From: Hansfordia pulvinata
Taxonomy: Eukaryota > Ascomycota > Sordariomycetes > Xylariales
Length of the DNA: 64,000 nt
Direction of reading: 5' to 3'
Assembly: GCA_006538405.1 (NCBI GenBank)
Contig: BJKQ01000001.1
Span: 2,108,001-2,172,000, forward strand
A program made the position numbers and the translations under genes. Positions 1 to 11,096 of this stretch are shown piece after piece; the first letter of the stretch is position 1, and each line of letters begins with the position of its first letter. Under the pieces are notes generated by a model that did no database searches, was not told where the DNA came from, and was given only the letters and a program-made list of their open reading frames with translations.

Positions 1-468
1 ACCCGAAGACTGCCCATTTGAGTTCTCCTTTTGATATAGCACGGTATCATGCAGGCCTCCGGGCTGCGTTGGGGTGCCTGTGTTGATCCCTCTCTCCTTG
101 GGCAAAATGGTGTCGAGGCCCCGAGACGAGATTTTCCTGAGCCTCTCGCCCTTCTTTTTTTTTGCTGCGACATGAGTCCGTGAAGGCGGAGGTGGCTCCT
201 ACCCAGATTCCACCCCAAGCCATCTCCGTCATTGCAGAGCGCAGCCTCGTTACGAGCACTATGCAGGGAGTCGAGCCATCAACGAGCATCGGACGCGGAG
301 TCGAAAAATGGGCTCGATATGGCAAGCTGTAGGCACGGTGAAACCCTCTGCTGGCCGACTGTTCGTTCTCATAGCCAGCAAGACACCGCCTGAAAAGAGC
401 AGGCCATCGGTTATGTGGGGTGCACCGCACCGAGTTTGGGACTTTGACCAAGAAGGCATTCCGTCGCC
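1..468. other. Flank downstream of MTR3; no supported gene
   Basis: This is the 3' side of the minus-strand MTR3 gene. Open frames here are short and show no recognisable motif or splice structure. Nothing else was seen. Confidence 0.6.
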
Positions 469-1410
469 TCACGCTGTGGCTTTGTCGCCTGTGACAGTCT
501 CTTCCAAGGACTTGACAATGACGCGGTTGGCATTACGGCAGGCAGACAGAGAAGTCTCGAGCATCCGGTTGTAGAGACCCAAATCCGAGCCGGGAAGTTG
601 GCCCTTGAACCAAAGATTGGTAACCTCGTCGCGGTTTGGCAGATAGGCGACGCAACAAGCAGCGAGCACCCGGTGGTAGTCGGCGACAGCCGGGTCCAGG
701 ACTATGCAGGGCTGCGAGCCCTTCTCCTTTGCGACCAGAGCGGCGACTCCTCCAGCGACGGTGTCCACACAGTCAATGCCGGCGTCGGCGATGGCGGCCG
801 AGGCGACCGTAACGCAGCCGCTGAGGACGTTCATCGAGTCCCAGTTCTCATCGTGCGCATACTCGGGCGCCGCGCGGTTCTGGTCGCCCTCGACGATGGT
901 CACGATGATGTCGACGCCGCTCTTGGGCCAGCGGTCGGCGATGATGGCGCCGCGCAGGGCGGTCTCGAGGTGGACGCCCAGGTCGCGCTCGCTGGAGTCG
1001 CGCAAGGGGCCGCGGCGCTGCTTGGTGGCAAAGGCGGCGTACTTGACATGCGTGGTGAGAATGATGTGGGGGAGAAGGGGGCAGAACGTGGGAGGGCGCG
1101 GGGCCCGTGAACGGTGCAGCTCAGCTTGAGGCTGGTGCTGGTGCGGCCGTCGGACGTCGGGGTCGGATCGTTGAGCTCCAGATAGGCAGATCCGGAGGCG
1201 GAGGGCGTAACACCGGTCTTGAGGACTGCGTGGTGCAGGCATGGTCAGTCGTCCGAGGCACAATCAAGGCTGGGATGGGAACAGCATACAGATTTTGCGA
1301 GAGACGTCATCTGCCCGCGTCTGGACCTGGGCCTTGGCCTGCTCAGAGCGTTCGTAGACCGGCGGCGTTGTGGCCCCTACCGGGCCATTGATCCTTCTCC
1401 GGTCGGCCAT
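469..1410 (-). CDS. MTR3: Exosome complex subunit MTR3 (RNase PH fold), frame broken once
   Basis: The protein belongs to the RNase PH-like ring of the RNA exosome, which degrades and processes RNA in nucleus and cytoplasm; ring subunits of this type are usually catalytically inert. Exon 1 is complement(1290-1410) and begins MADRRRINGP. The intron is complement(1226-1289), GTATGC to GCAG. Exon 2 is complement(469-1225) and starts in the fungal MTR3-like stretch FLKTGVTPSASGSAYLEL. Later motifs are HVKYAAFATKQRRG, MNVLSGCVTVASAAIADAGI and NLWFKG near the C-terminus. The frame shifts within exon 2: the protein reads LPRSAPFSP in one frame and HIILTTHVKYAAF in the next. A single extra C in the run at 1078-1082 (or 1087-1091) would join them. 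The single-copy essential nature of the family makes a base-call deletion more likely than a pseudogene. The subunit identity (MTR3 rather than another ring member) is from motif recall. Confidence 0.75.
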
Positions 1411-2096
1411 GTTGTGCGGATGCGATGGTCGCGGGGTGGTGCTTTTTAGGAGAGGCCGCAGCCGGATGGTTGAAGTCTGATATCATGCATTCATCAGCCT
1501 GGAAAATACCAGCCCAGCCCACCCCGGGCAATGGATGCCAGCGGTCGCCCATGGCGCAAAGTACGTAAGGTACGAGTACCTACCGGAGCCCCACCAACGT
1601 CAGCCTGGCCTGTGGTTTATCAATGCAGTGTAAATCGCGGAGTACCTCGAGTCGAATGGGACCCTCGTACCTACCACGGATACACTCGCGCAAGTTGCTT
1701 ATCCGATAAGGAAGCTTCTGCACGGACCATCCTGCCCGCAGAAACTTCTCCTACAATTGGATTTTTCTAAACCTCGCAGCATTCTCTTCCTTTCCTCACT
1801 TTCAACATTTACCGCCCGCCCAACCCTCGCAGCTCACGCACCTTCAGGCACTTCACGCAGAGAGCAGCTGGCTCAAGTCCTCAACATCGCCTTCAGCTTC
1901 TGGCAAGGAACTTGCGTCATTCCGGGAAGTGTGAGCCTGGGTGGGTTGCTCGGCGCGGCGGTCGATGGTGTCACAGGCCAGGGCTTTTCTGGCTCATCTT
2001 GACAACTTCGCAACGAGGTAAGCTCATACTCCCTTTCGCCGCGATGGACGCCCACGGATAGCTTCTACTATCTACACCCGCGTCCATCGATATCCT

Positions 2097-2174
2097 TGCT
2101 CATGATGAATTCCTTACCACAGTTCGTCGCGATCACCTGAGCGCTCTGAACAACATGCACTACCATCTGAAGCA
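2097..2174 (+). ncRNA. Box C/D snoRNA candidate 1, target unassigned
   Basis: C box ATGATGA is at 2102-2108, a possible D' box CTGA at 2137-2140 and D box CTGA at 2167-2170. Terminal stem TGCT (2097-2100) pairs with AGCA (2171-2174). Length is about 78 nt and it lies between a donor and a branch point. Neither guide segment, 2123-2136 before D' nor 2152-2166 before D, matched an rRNA segment that I can recall, so the target is open. Confidence 0.6.
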
Positions 2175-2385
2175 TTCCCCTCCCCTCACATCCATCAACA
2201 AGCAGTGTTGGCTTGAGCTCGCCGCTGACCCTGTCCTAAGATAAGTTTAGTCTCGTCGGGAAACGCGGACAACAGTGTCCCTGTCGATCAGTCTTGTTCA
2301 TTTCCAGCCACGAATCCGTAAGGTAAGCCAAATCGCATTTGGGCACGCCCCAACCACCCACGCAAGCAACACGCCTTCCCGGAAT

Positions 2386-2472
2386 ACTGTCGATGATGAG
2401 ATCTTTTATTTCAGTTCTGCTTCTGAACAAGAATGAAGATACCCCATACCAAAAACATTCTCTGATAACAGT
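2386..2472 (+). ncRNA. snR61: Box C/D snoRNA, snR61/U38 family (25S rRNA methylation guide)
   Basis: C box ATGATGA is at 2393-2399, D' box CTGA at 2423-2426, a C'-like ATGAAGA at 2433-2439 and D box CTGA at 2462-2465. Terminal stem ACTGT (2386-2390) pairs perfectly with ACAGT (2468-2472). The 11 nt directly before D', CAGTTCTGCTT at 2412-2422, are the exact complement of the universally conserved large-subunit rRNA segment AAGCAGAACTG. By the D-box-plus-five rule this selects the A at position 5 of that segment, the site methylated by yeast snR61 and vertebrate U38. It sits inside the second intron of the host transcript. The rRNA match is from memory. Confidence 0.82.
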
Positions 2473-3075
2473 CATATTCACCTACTTTGCACACAAGACA
2501 TGTTTGGCTCGAATCACACGCTGACTTGACCCAGTATAGTAGAGACGAATCTAGCCTTTGTAAACGAGCAGCTCCCGGGCATCCACACTCGCGTAAGTCC
2601 ACCATGGCATTTCTTCGCTTTCTCCTTTATGATGAAAACTAGTTCATCCATTCAACTATCTCACTGCGGGTCGAGCCGCCCTCCCGCACTGGAGCTGCCT
2701 CTCGGGGCCGTGATGATTGGTTGTGGAGTTGTTTCTCCAGGCTTGCAACGGTCTCGGCCCGAGCTTGCTATGGTGGTAATGTCGGCTTCCGTTGCTGTTC
2801 TCCCTGTTGTCTCGTCTTGAGGCCTCGGGGGGATGGCCGATCCGGGTGAATGAGTAAACTGGTTTGCTGAATCCGGCACATCACTTGGTGTTTCATGGCA
2901 CGCTCGTGGCGAACTACGCTAATAGTCGTTCAGTCATGTTGTTTCCACGTTGTAAACCCTCTAATGAGACCCTTGCGGTTGCCCGATCGAAAGTGATCGT
3001 TGTCACGTAGTACTTGTTTTACATCTATAGATGATGAGAAATATGACTTATTATTCCGTCTTTTGAAAACGCAAA

Positions 3076-4229
3076 TTACGTTGGTCTCCTGTGAAGAACC
3101 GTGGCGCTGGCCTGGTAATTGGGGAAGATAAGGGTGTCCGCGATGACCACGTTCTGCTTTCTTCCAGCGATGAAGACGATGGTCTCGGCAATGTCGTCGG
3201 GGGTGAGAGGAGTGAGCCCCCTGGCTACAGTCAGCGAAGAAACCCTCCGGAGTGATGGCGGACACTAACTTGTAAACGTTGTCGGCCTTTTCCTTGTCGC
3301 CGTAGAACCGGACAACCGAGAATTCCTGTCGCCGGGAGGGGTCGTATCAGCACAGATCTCAACAGCCACGAGCACCGCGGCAAGATGGATGAGCTTCGGG
3401 CCGGGGAGGGGGGAGAGAGGACAAGGACTCACAGTCTCGACGTGGCCCGGGTCGATCTCCATGACGCGGACGTTGGTGGCGATGAGCTCCTTGCGCAGCG
3501 AGTCGGTGAAGCTGCGGACGGCGGCCTTGGTGGCGCAGTAGATGGAGCCGCCGACGTAGGGCTCGCGGCCCGCGATGCTGCCGATGTTGATGATGTCGCC
3601 CGAGCCGCCGTCGGGGCGGGCCAGGAAGATGGGCAGCACGGCCTGCGTCATGTTGATCAGGCCCGTCACGTTGGTCGCGAACATGACGTCCGTGTCGGCC
3701 TCGGCAATCTCGGGCGCCTTGGCCACGCCGCGGACGAGGCCGCTGAAAAACCCGGGGGTTTGAGGTCGTGTCAGCCCAGTTCATTCCTCGTTTAGTTGTC
3801 GTTCGATTCCACATATTGCATCTCGTGGAGAGAGACGGAAGAAAAGGTACGAGATAGAAAGAAGAAGGGGGGGGGGGGGGGGGGGGGGACAAAGAACTCA
3901 CGCGTTGTTGACAAGAACGTCAATGTCGCGCCACTCCTCGGGAGGGACTTGACGAAGCCCCGGACGTCGTCGGGCTTGCTGACGTCGAGCTGGACGGGCA
4001 GGACTTGGACCCCGCCTCCCGGGACCTCGGCGGCGATGTCGTCGGCGACCTGGCGCAGGGCGTCGGCGCGGCGGGCGGTCAGGACGAGGCGCAGGGAGCG
4101 GGGGCTGGTGCGGGCGAACTCGAGGGCGGCGGAGCGGCCGATGCCCGACGAGGCGCCCGTGATGACGACGGTCTTGCCCTCGAGGCGCTTGCCCATGGCC
4201 GAGACGGCGGGGGTGGATGAGGAGGCCAT
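3076..4229 (-). CDS. Short-chain dehydrogenase/reductase, YMR226C-like, frame broken once
   Basis: A classical SDR resembling the fungal NADP-dependent 3-hydroxy acid/serine dehydrogenase (yeast YMR226C/TMA29). Exons are complement(3902-4229), (3433-3742), (3270-3325) and (3076-3220). All introns are GT-AG; the last has a GCTGAC branch point. With one restored base the protein is about 279 aa, close to the family length of about 267. The dinucleotide-binding motif TGASSGIG lies near residue 20, followed by DVLVNNA and catalytic Ser and YxxxK in SIYCATK. The frame breaks between FVKSLP and [13 protein letters not shown]; a fourth G in the run at 3940-3942 repairs it. The start MASSSTP at 4229 is preferred over the in-frame upstream Met, whose extension is low-complexity (His run encoded by GGT repeats); MGKRLEGK at 4196 is another option. 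The first intron contains a 22-base G tract (3867-3888). Confidence 0.85.
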
Positions 4230-5433
4230 TGTGCGAGAGGCGTGTGCTGGGAGTGGGAGGTTGAGGTTTTGCTGCTGACTCGGTCGCCGCGGTCTGGCCG
4301 GGGTTGGGATGGCGAATTTGTGGTGGTGGTGGTGGTGGTGGTGATGCTGGTGCCTGCGGGAAGCCGAGAGAGGTCGAGCTGTCGAGCTGGTGGGGCTCAC
4401 GCGGCGGGCGGTTGCAAGGGGAGATGGCGAAGCTGAGAGGTGAAGGGGGCGGAGGGGGGAACGTGCGAGGTTGTGTAGTTGCATGGAGGAGAAGATAACG
4501 GGGGCACCGCGGGAGAACGAACGAGCGAGAGGGACGGAGGCGGAGGCGGAGGCGGGGACGGCGACTGGGCCAGAGAGGGGCAGAGGGCAGACGGGTCGTC
4601 CCAGAGAGAGAGAGAGCTGTAGCAGCGCAATGAGAGCGAGTGGGATGACGAGCGAGCAAAGAGGTGGACCTGGATGTCACCAGGAGGGGCAGACAGCTTC
4701 GCTTCGCGGGCGAGAATAGAATACATCCATAGGTAAAGATGCGAGTACATAGGGGGCTAAGTTTAGGTAGTAGGTATGATGCCATCGTCCAGGTTCTGGC
4801 GCACGCACCCGACGCCCGCCCGCCCGTCCGGCTTCGGCACCCGCGAGGCGCGACCGCGCGTGCCCCGCCAGCCAACTCCGTCGGCTTATCATCCAATGGC
4901 CCCGGTGTCCGCGTTCGGGGGCGTCGTCGTGCGGCAAATCGATTAGCCAGCGACCTCTACGAGTACCTATCTCACATCTGCGCCCATCGCGCGAACCCAC
5001 CAAGTCCGCGAGTACATGTGAATCGTGTCGCGCGAGTGTGCGGCCAAGTTGATCGTCCAACGTCGATGAACAATAAGGTGTGTGGGCATACTGGGATGAA
5101 GCTCTTGTGGCTGGGCAGAGATGCAGCCGTATCGGCGTTGTTCGGGAAATTGCTGAAGCATGTATTCATGACCAAGGCACGTGTAGCTCTGTTGCATGCT
5201 CTTTGGGGCGGGAGAGAATCTTGTCTACGGCTTGAGATTCTCCATAAAATTGGCAAGTGTCATGACTTCAATTCCAGTCCGGTCGTCGCAACCACACGGG
5301 CGCGCAGCCTGAGAAGTATATAATATGTGTCGACCTCGCCGAGCCGGGCTTCTTGAGTTTGGAGCACATACCTGGAAATCCAAAAAATGAGTGGTTATTT
5401 CCCAGAATAGTTACGATTTCAACTATCCTTACT
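4230..5433. other. Intergenic: SDR promoter side up to tRNA-Gln
   Basis: This holds the upstream region of the minus-strand dehydrogenase, with a (GGT)n microsatellite at 4319-4341 and purine-rich low-complexity sequence to about 4720. Open frames are compositional. No other gene is supported. Confidence 0.6.
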
Positions 5434-5525
5434 GGTTCTATAGTGTAGTGGTCAGCACGCAGGATTTTGACTACTATTACAGTATCAACCTTCCTGAGAC
5501 CTGAGTTCAATCCTCGGTAGAACCT
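5434..5525 (+). tRNA. tRNA-Gln (anticodon TTG) with intron
   Basis: The acceptor stem GGTTCTA (5434-5440) pairs perfectly with TAGAACC (5518-5524), with discriminator T at 5525. The D arm is GTGT/GCAC and the T arm CTGAG/CTCGG encloses TTCAATC. Anticodon stem CAGGA (5460-5464) pairs with TCCTG (5492-5496); the anticodon TTG is at 5467-5469. An intron of about 20 nt (5471-5490) follows the base 3' of the anticodon, the canonical position. T-runs at 5543-5546 and 5557-5562 can terminate RNA polymerase III. Confidence 0.93.
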
Positions 5526-5542
5526 CATCTGTCGGTTAATTA

Positions 5543-5562
5543 TTTTGCCCACATTGTTTTTT
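5543..5562 (+). terminator. Pol III T-run terminators after tRNA-Gln
   Basis: A TTTT at 5543-5546 and a six-T run at 5557-5562 lie 18 to 37 nt after the mature 3' end, as expected for RNA polymerase III. Confidence 0.6.
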
Positions 5563-5791
5563 CGCTATTTCAACTAGTTTTTGTCTTCTCTATCTGTCTT
5601 TTTGTAATTTTTGCTCTCGTTTTCGATAATTATTGGAGCTCAAGCTACGTTTCGGCATTTCCTATCATCTAGCCACGGAGCTGGGCTGCCGGGCGTGACA
5701 CAGAACAAAGAACGCTGGAAGCGCCCTGCTAATCAGTAGCCTTGGTAATGCAATCACCAACTGGGTTCTGCCATAGCTGATGGCTGCCTGC

Positions 5792-6990
5792 TTACGGCGA
5801 CAAGCTGCCCTCCTCCGTGCCCTCCTTGCCAAGCCACATCCGGATGGCCCTGGTGGCTTCGGCATACTCCGCCGCCACGCTCGGCTTCGGCGCCAGCGGC
5901 GGCGGCTTGTCCCAGGCGTGCTGCTCGCCCTTGACGACGCGCAGGCTCGGCGGCTGCCGCCCGGTGCTCTCCGTCGCCGTCGCGACCCGGCGCGTGAAAG
6001 CCTCCGCCTCGGCCCGCACCATGTCATGCTCGCACAGGCAGAGGTGCAGGGGGGCAGTTCTGCCAGCGCCGCGTCGTCCATCAGCCCGGGGGAGAGCAGC
6101 GGGTCGCCGCGCTCGGCCCGGGGCAGCGGCGGGTACACGTACGCGGCGTCGGTCAGGTCGGTGATGAGAGGGGGTAGGGTCAGATCCGGGCGCGCGCAGG
6201 CGGCGCGCTTCACGGGGCGGTCCACGGTGCGGTCCAGCAGCGGGTAGAAGAGGGCCATGCCGGCGATGCGTGGGAGTGTGCTGCTGCTGCCGGCGTCTTC
6301 GCCACCCAGTTTGTCGGCGCTGTATCCCCATCTCCCCGGCTCCCGCAACAGAGCCCAGCCGGCCAGGCACAGCGTTGCGCCCGCCGAGAAGCCCGACAGC
6401 ACGACCTGCTCCGGGTCGATGCCCAGCTCTGCCGCCCGCCGGGGCCCGCAGATCTGCGTCACGGCGTCAGCGCAGTCCTCCACCGCCGTCGGGTGCGGGT
6501 AGCCGGGGGCCAGGCGGTAGCTGACGGAGAGGACGACGGCGCCTGTGGCCTCGGCCGCCCTCCCGGCCCACCGCGCGTCGTCGGTGCCCGCCCCCAGGCA
6601 GAAGCCGCCGCTGTGGAAGTTGATGATGGCCGGGCGTAATTCCATCTTCATCGCCGTCGCCTTGGCCGCGGTGGTGGTGGTGCCGCTGCTGCCACTGCTG
6701 CTGCTGCTGCTGCTGCTCGAGGGCGGGTCCCAGATGTCGACGCGGATGGCCCCCTTGGCGGGCCAGGCGCGGCTCAGGGTCGAGTCCAGCCAGACAACCC
6801 TCGTCGCGGCGGGCGCCGGCGGGTCGCCGGCCATGCTGCCCGAGAACATGCCGACGCTGGTCATGGAGCGCAGGCCAAAGACCTGCGTCGAGAGCAGCCA
6901 CCGCGGCGTCTTGTCGGCCGGGTTGACGTACTCCTCGTCAGGGTCCTGGCCCTGATCCCGGGCATGCGCCACGGTCGGGTTGTCCGGCAT
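5792..6990 (-). CDS. Alpha/beta hydrolase fold-3 (HSL-type esterase/lipase), frame broken once
   Basis: A hormone-sensitive-lipase-like esterase of about 399 aa, with no intron needed. The start at 6990 reads MPDNPTVAHA. The oxyanion motif appears as NFHSGGFCLG, a variant of HGGG. It is followed by VSYRLAP and the nucleophile elbow GFSAG. The acid/His end is CEHDMV and EQHAWDK. The protein carries a Ser-rich low-complexity stretch near residue 95. The frame breaks between AALAELPP and LHLCLCEHDM. The C run encoded by 6049-6054 has six bases and a seventh repairs it. The frame without repair would lose the catalytic His. The substrate cannot be told from sequence. Confidence 0.82.
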
Positions 6991-9900
6991 GGTGGGCCGG
7001 GAGTATGCGCGTATTCCCGATATCTGACCGCAATGGCGGCGGCGTGGTTGTGAAGCGACGCAGATACTACCTACTGCCTGTGGCTCACCGTGAGGGCGCT
7101 ATCAGACGCAGGGCTTCGATGCGGGCTGTCACGTGGGAGGGGAAACAGCACCAAGTGAGTACATGTATGATCAGTGCTGACAGGGATGCTTGGAGCGGGA
7201 GATGACTCCTTGAGATGTCAGAGAGCTTCGGCTGCCCCGGTGCGCAGCTGGAAGCCGACGCGTAGGCATGACGTCATCTGTTAAGATTCGAGCCGGGTGG
7301 CGTTCGGGCGGCATTGTCACCAATGGCTGGGCGGCGGATCGAATCGCCGGCAACAAAGAAACAAGGAAAGCGCGGCTTCGACTTTGCATCGTGACTTTGG
7401 GAAAGATGCTCATTCGTTCGTAAGGTATGGAGGCGAAGCATGGAATACCGACTCTCAGAGCCAGTCAATGACATTTCACAACAAAGTGCCGGCACACACG
7501 CTTTTCAGGAGGCGAATGGCCCCGAGGGAGGTTCAAAGGCAACCCGTTCCTTTCCAGGACACCGTCAACGTGGGTTCGGGTCTCCGACCCAGTGATTCCC
7601 GTTTTTCGGTGCACTCAGTGACCTGGGGTTTTGAAACATCTGGAATCTCCCAGGTTGACCCGGTTAAGCGGACTGGACCTGACGATTACGTGTCCACGCG
7701 TCGTCACCCGACGTGCCATCTTTGCCTCACGGGTGGGCCGTCTTCTTCAAAGGGGCAGGAGAACAAAAGATCCAATCTCAACGACTTGAACAGTCAATGC
7801 CTTGACAAGCCACTTCCTGCCGCCACCAAAATGACAGCGTGGGTGGCTCGCGGTCGCTAATTCCCATCAGATAGAGTGCTGCGTGGCAAGGGATGACGAG
7901 TTATTAGAGCCACCCCGTCTCGTACACACAACGAACGTGGTCTGAAGCAGTCGCCAATGCTTGAGCCCCGGCTGGTAGGCAACCCTTGCAGCTCATCTTG
8001 CCTCGCCAGAGCGGACTTACTGGCAATCAGCGAACTGGATCTGGACGGTAAATTCCGCATCGAACCTACCCATTCTGTGCTCAAAGCTGCAGCCAGAAGA
8101 TCCGGCTACAGGCGAGCGGTTCCTCAATCTCACAAAGACGACTTACAGTCAAAAAAAACGATTCTTCCCATCGCAGCCGACTTGGGTTATTTGGGTCCCC
8201 ATTGACAGTCTCAGCGGCCTTGAACAAGTTCGATATAAGGCACAACGCAGCACCAAGAGCACCTGGAGCTGTGGTAGTGCTCAAGTTGCACCCAGTTGTT
8301 GGACGCACGGCATCATCGACTATGACTCTGACTTGATAACGATAGAGAAGCGGGTGCATTGTTGGGGTTGCATGGCTTCCTGAAGGAATCCCGGGAGCCG
8401 GTCAGGGTCCGGAACCCAGCTGCAGAGGCTTGAATCCTTCAACTCTGCAAGCTTTCGCTACCGTCGAGCAGGAAGAGCGGGGCGGGGACGTGACGGCTGC
8501 ATGGGCTCTCAACAATGCCCAGATCACGATTAGGGCCGCTCGGCGGCCGTCGACAAGCGCCGTTGAACGGCGCGCAACACGACCGGCGCGGTTGGTGATG
8601 GGGTCCGTGGGCCACAACACGTCGACGACCCCGAGCTCGCGGCGCCAGAGCTACTTGTCGGCAGGAAGAGCCCGAAATTTGGCAGGGCGATCAAACTCGG
8701 ACGAGAATAAACTCTCTCAGGAAGACTGCCCTGGGGAATCTTTGATCAATGACGACAAGCAACGAGTGTCCTGCGCCAACGTTATCAACAGCGGATAGGA
8801 AGAGCATTTGTTTCACTTGAGCCAACTGGCAGCGCGGATGTGATGACCGGGGAGGCCGGCCAGGATGGACAGAGGGGCCGAGTTACGGATGCACACATGA
8901 GCAAGCCTGCCGGTACGTGGACGAAAGGGCTTGCTCGTTCTGGCCGAGGACCACGAGTACTCGTAGAATCAAGACTTGACCGGCGCATTACGAGCGAGTG
9001 GTGGAACCGGTGTGGCGTACGAGGACGGCTGGTAGATGACTGATGAGAGCCTTGATGACATGGGTGATGGCTGACTGAGAGTATCAGATGCACGCCACAG
9101 GGGCTTCCTGGATCGAATGGCCTTGTCCAGGCGAGCAGAAGAGCGAGAGGTGGCGTTGGGTGTCGCGAGACGGCGGCCACTGATGGGTCTCTCCAGGTGG
9201 ACAGCCTGGCGCAGGTCCGTCGACAGGTTGACGACGGCGAGTACTCACTCGTACGACGACAGCGGAGAAGGGCGATCGAGGGTGAGATCCAATTGCCGCT
9301 GGCTAGCGGGGCCGGGCGGATTCGCATCGTGGGTGTCACCGTCAACCTGTAACGACGGAGCGAAGTGGAGGGAGGGGGATGACAGCGACGAGTGGAGGTT
9401 GTCGTGTTCGAGTACGAGTACTCCGTACACATTGAAGGTAGGTACCTACATAATGAGTAGGCAGGTACCTAATGATCCTCTGATGCGTGAAGGTGGGTGC
9501 GTGAGTGTATGTATCTACCTCTCGGACAAGACCTCACGACGATTGAAGCATGCAAACGAGAGAGGGACGGGTGAAAGGCGCGCTGGGGGCCCCAGTCGCT
9601 TAAGCATCCTTTTGGGGGCTAGCCGCACGTTTCACCACGGCCGTCTTGATGCCTCGCCAGACCCGCTGGGCCCCGGGGTGTGGGCCCTTGCTGGGCTGTA
9701 AGTCGACACTGGGCTTTCAGTGGCCAACAGCCCCTATGGCGCTGTGTATCAGACGCCCAGTGGGCCAAGTTGGGATGACCCGCACTCCAGCCGGAGGGCT
9801 ACGAGTACGGGTGCTGGAGAGCTCCAGCGGCGCAGCGGCGGGTGCTGGAGATCGCCCAGCGCCTCTCTGACAGCCGCCCATCGACCCACCATCACCACCA

Positions 9901-11096
9901 CCTTGAACACCACCTTGTAACACCCGCCTCTTCTTCGAGCTCGAGCCCAGGTTGCCTCAGGTCGTTGGCTCGCTTCCTTTTCAGTGCTCGTACAGCCGAT
10001 CACTATTTTTCGACTCTTGTATGTACTCGTACACCTCGATTCGATCTGACTGTTCAATGCAGATAAGAGAAAAAAAAAAACCAACGATTCCAGACCCTCC
10101 TGACAAGCATCCAGTTCTCGCCGACGCACGCGTGGCGTTGACGCAGCCGAGTCGCAGCTTGACCACCAACCCCGGCCTGCCCCGATCCTCTGCCGCCTCC
10201 TGAGTACCCGTTCGAATATCTGAGTGCTTGCTAGATTGTCTACGAGTCCCCTTTTCTGGCTTCTCTAAGGGCTTGCTGCCCCTCGTCATCCCTGCCGCAC
10301 CCAGCTGCCAGTCCCATACCCGCACGCACCCACGAAGCACCTCCCGCGCAACCCGCCGTCATGGATTCGACTGGCCCAATCCTGGGCTGGTGTACGATGC
10401 ACGTCAACCTGGTTCAACTCCAGGTCTCCGCCGTGCCCCGGCGTCAACTAGTTAGCTACGAGCATGAACCCAGCGCGATCGGCACCTGCGGTGGCTCCTT
10501 AGGCAGGTCGTGTGTGCCTGTCGATCGCCTACCCAGTCCACCTACAGAGGAAGCCATGCGGCTCGTTTGTTGCCCCCATTGTATTCCTCCTGCAGACCCG
10601 GCTACTTCCAGGTTGTTGCTTGCAAGTGCGTCAACTACGCATCCGTTGGATCGCGCCCTTTTCGCCTCTGATGAAATGATCGTCCCGAAATCTGCCACCA
10701 AGCGGCAGGCCAATCGTGCCCATCGTGTCCTGGTAATCTCCGGTGGCGTGTCTGGGACCACATCATACCATGTTGGCTAGTCGCCGTGTAGTGTGAACTG
10801 GCCGTGTCAACCCAAGTAGGAGTCCCGGGCAGATGATGGCAGCCATTGATTGTGGCGAAAGTGGAAGTATATAGACTGCGTTTCCGGCCCGTCCGACTGC
10901 CGTTCTTTCCTGCTCAACCCAGCCCAACACAAGACTCCACCTCTGAGCCGGCCTCAACCCATTTCGAACTGCCAGCATTACATTCTTTTCTTCCGGAGCA
11001 TTCAAACTCAAAAGGCCGAGCAGGACTCTCAGCTTTGCAACGACAACCTTAATCCTCTCCAACACACCCCAACCCTCACACACAACAACCGACACA
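6991..11096. other. 4.1-kb intergenic region, no supported gene
   Basis: No conserved protein or RNA was recognised. The right part (about 8,940-9,500) is rich in the short motifs GAGTACTC/ACTCGTA and GGTACCTAC that recur across intergenic DNA of this window. The last 250 bases are the promoter and leader of the gene starting at 11097. Confidence 0.6.
10868..10874 (+). promoter_or_regulatory. TATA box of the Gly/His-rich secreted protein gene
   Basis: TATATAG lies about 225 nt before the ATG, followed by a CA-rich leader without upstream obstruction. This fits a strongly expressed gene with a short 5' UTR. Confidence 0.5.

Larger units (their letters stand above)
1540..2940 (+). ncRNA. Putative non-coding snoRNA host transcript with several introns
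   Basis: No long open frame runs through this stretch, yet it shows ordered splice signals on the plus strand. A donor GTAAGC lies at 2018, with branch CTGAC at 2225-2229 and acceptor AG at 2239-2240 or 2249-2250. A second donor GTAAGC lies at 2323, with branch CTGAC at 2521-2525 and acceptor at 2533-2534 or 2538-2539. A third donor GTAAGT lies at 2593. Each of the first two introns holds one box C/D snoRNA. Filamentous fungi are known to express snoRNA clusters from introns of non-coding hosts, which fits. Transcript ends are not visible; the pyrimidine-rich stretch after 1760 is a plausible first exon. The third intron has a C-box-like ATGATGA at 2629-2635 but no matching D box. Confidence 0.6.

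Noticed and set aside
2629..2715. Third C/D snoRNA in the host transcript (ATGATGA at 2629, GTGATGA at 2709)
   Set aside because: No D box or terminal stem could be paired with either C-box-like word.
4230..4484. N-terminal extension of the dehydrogenase to an upstream Met
   Set aside because: The extension is coded by simple repeats and pyrimidine-rich leader and is absent from the family.
7297..7860. 187-codon plus-strand frame
   Set aside because: No family resemblance; composition like the surrounding intergenic DNA.
10361..10780. 139-codon frame with a decent start context, overlapping a tRNA-like B box (GGTTCAACTCC)
   Set aside because: The T-arm-like hairpin has no matching acceptor stem or A box at the right distance, and the frame has no recognisable features.
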